Shown here: positions 63,240-64,000 of the stretch, piece by piece
Layout of the letters: each line of letters opens with the position of its first letter
Position numbering within the stretch: position 1 is the first letter of the stretch
Assembly: GCF_052180255.1 (NCBI RefSeq)
Contig: NZ_CP197466.1
Location: 3,596,001-3,660,000 of the forward strand
Direction: 5' to 3'
DNA length: 64,000 nucleotides
Source of the DNA: Paenibacillus_AM sp052180255
GTDB lineage: Bacteria; Bacillota; Bacilli; Paenibacillales; NBRC-103111
Made by a program: the position numbers and the translations under genes
The notes under the pieces: generated by a model
The model's input: only the letters and a program-made list of their open reading frames with translations
Told to the model about the DNA's origin: nothing
Databases searched by the model: none

Positions 63240-63275
63240 AACAAAACCGAGTTCATCATGAACTCGGTTTTGTTT
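63240..63275 (+). terminator. Terminator after the small ORF
   Basis: ACAAAACCGAGTTCA/TGAACTCGGTTTTGT 15-bp perfect stem followed by TTTG. Confidence 0.85.
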
Positions 63276-63333
63276 TGCTAACTTATGATATAGTGTTACT
63301 TGAAACGAAACATCCATGTTAGGAGAATAAAAC

Positions 63334-63978
63334 ATGAAACAAGATAAACGCATCGTTATCGTGAGCGGCGGGCAGCTAGGTCCTTGGGTGCTCCGACAAA
63401 TCCATTCTGACGATATTCTCGTAGGTGCAGATCGCGGTGCATGGTTCCTCATCCAAAATGGGCTTCAACCTGATCTCTCACTTGGTGACTTCGATTCCGT
63501 CACTGTAGATGAACTAGAACAAATACGCCAGAACAGTAAACAATTCATGGATTGCGATCCCATTGATAAAGATTACACCGATACCGAGCTTGCACTCCGA
63601 TGGGCACTGGAACAACAGCCGCAATCGATTGCTATGCTTGGCACCCTCGGCTCAAGGCTCGATCATTCATTAGCCAATATCCACCTCTTATACCCAGCCC
63701 TTGCTAGCGGCATTTCTTGTGTAATGATCGATGCTCATAATGAGATTAGGCTTATTAGAGAGCAGACACTTATCACCAAAGGACCTTATACTCACATTTC
63801 GCTCTTACCCTTATCCATGGAGGTTACCGGCATTACGTTAACTGGATTTCAGTACCCCTTAAACAATGCGACACTTCAGATCGGACAAAGCTTAGGAATT
63901 TCTAATGTGCTGTTAGAACAAACCGGCATTATTGATATCAAATCAGGGCATCTGCTCGTTATTCAAAGTAAAGACTAG
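63334..63978 (+). CDS. thiN: Thiamine pyrophosphokinase
   Basis: A 214-residue enzyme that pyrophosphorylates thiamine to TPP. Motifs: VGADRGAWFLIQNG, DLSLGDFDSV, DKDYTDTELALRWAL (metal and ATP site) and GSRLDHSLANIHLL. The end of the protein has the thiamine-binding strand ISLLPLS. It starts at ATG 63334 behind AGGAG and ends before the window edge. Confidence 0.97.
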   Translation: MKQDKRIVIVSGGQLGPWVLRQIHSDDILVGADRGAWFLIQNGLQPDLSLGDFDSVTVDELEQIRQNSKQFMDCDPIDKDYTDTELALRWALEQQPQSIAMLGTLGSRLDHSLANIHLLYPALASGISCVMIDAHNEIRLIREQTLITKGPYTHISLLPLSMEVTGITLTGFQYPLNNATLQIGQSLGISNVLLEQTGIIDIKSGHLLVIQSKD

Positions 63979-64000
63979 GCTAAAGTCCTTCCAATTATAC

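Overview
The window looks like chromosome of an endospore-forming Bacillales bacterium, most likely a Paenibacillus relative. Gene order resembles the alr, tsa, tat and groE region of Bacillus subtilis: tex, ndoA-ndoAI-alr-ydcC, then groEL-groES, tatC-tatA, moa genes, an ABC-F gene like ydiF, and tsaD-rimI-tsaB-tsaE. Sporulation-type genes (ydcC, spoVAF), sigma-A type promoters, a T-box and a CIRCE element agree. I saw no rRNA, tRNA, CRISPR array or prophage. Family assignments come from reading the proteins; no database search was run.

Layout: 1-4000 holds tex (cut by the window edge), the EndoA toxin-antitoxin pair, alanine racemase and a sporulation lipoprotein. 4160-7490 holds a MerR/TipAS regulator with its own 19-bp-spacer promoter, an acetyltransferase and an ABC-2 exporter. 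7499-11887 is a 1462-residue LPXTG adhesin. 12136-16431 holds a decayed gene, HsmA, an ECF sigma/anti-sigma pair beside a secreted SLH/Cys-repeat protein, and yerC.

16532-25356 is the most interesting segment: a tyrosine decarboxylation locus on the minus strand (T-box-controlled tyrS, an APC-family permease, tyrosine decarboxylase, a pyridoxal kinase that can supply PLP, and an NhaC-type antiporter). It resembles the tyramine loci of enterococci and lactobacilli but has a different gene order, an added pdxK, and an apparently inactive rolling-circle plasmid Rep gene between tyrS and the permease. Further debris follows (an ABC permease fragment and a transposase fragment), which suggests acquisition or rearrangement.

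27416-33406 carries groEL/groES, tatC/tatA, molybdenum cofactor genes and 5-formyl-THF cyclo-ligase. 33620-39475 carries an ABC-F protein, an MFS transporter, SpoVAF and a lipase-like protein. At 39505-39698 four perfect DnaA boxes and near matches lie between the ydiF-like gene and tsaD, recalling the DnaA-box cluster at gcp/ydiF in B. subtilis. A chemoreceptor and the t6A/RimI operon follow.

46266-51453 is a remodelled NHEJ locus: ku, a stub of a lost ligD directly behind it, inserted genes (TMEM175-like, TetR, membrane protein, a serine hydrolase fragment), then ligase and polymerase as separate genes. The rest holds cardiolipin synthase, a HAD phosphatase, thymidine kinase, an M23-bactofilin pair, a sulfonate-type ABC importer, a small SGNH/glycosyltransferase/histidine kinase group and thiamine pyrophosphokinase.
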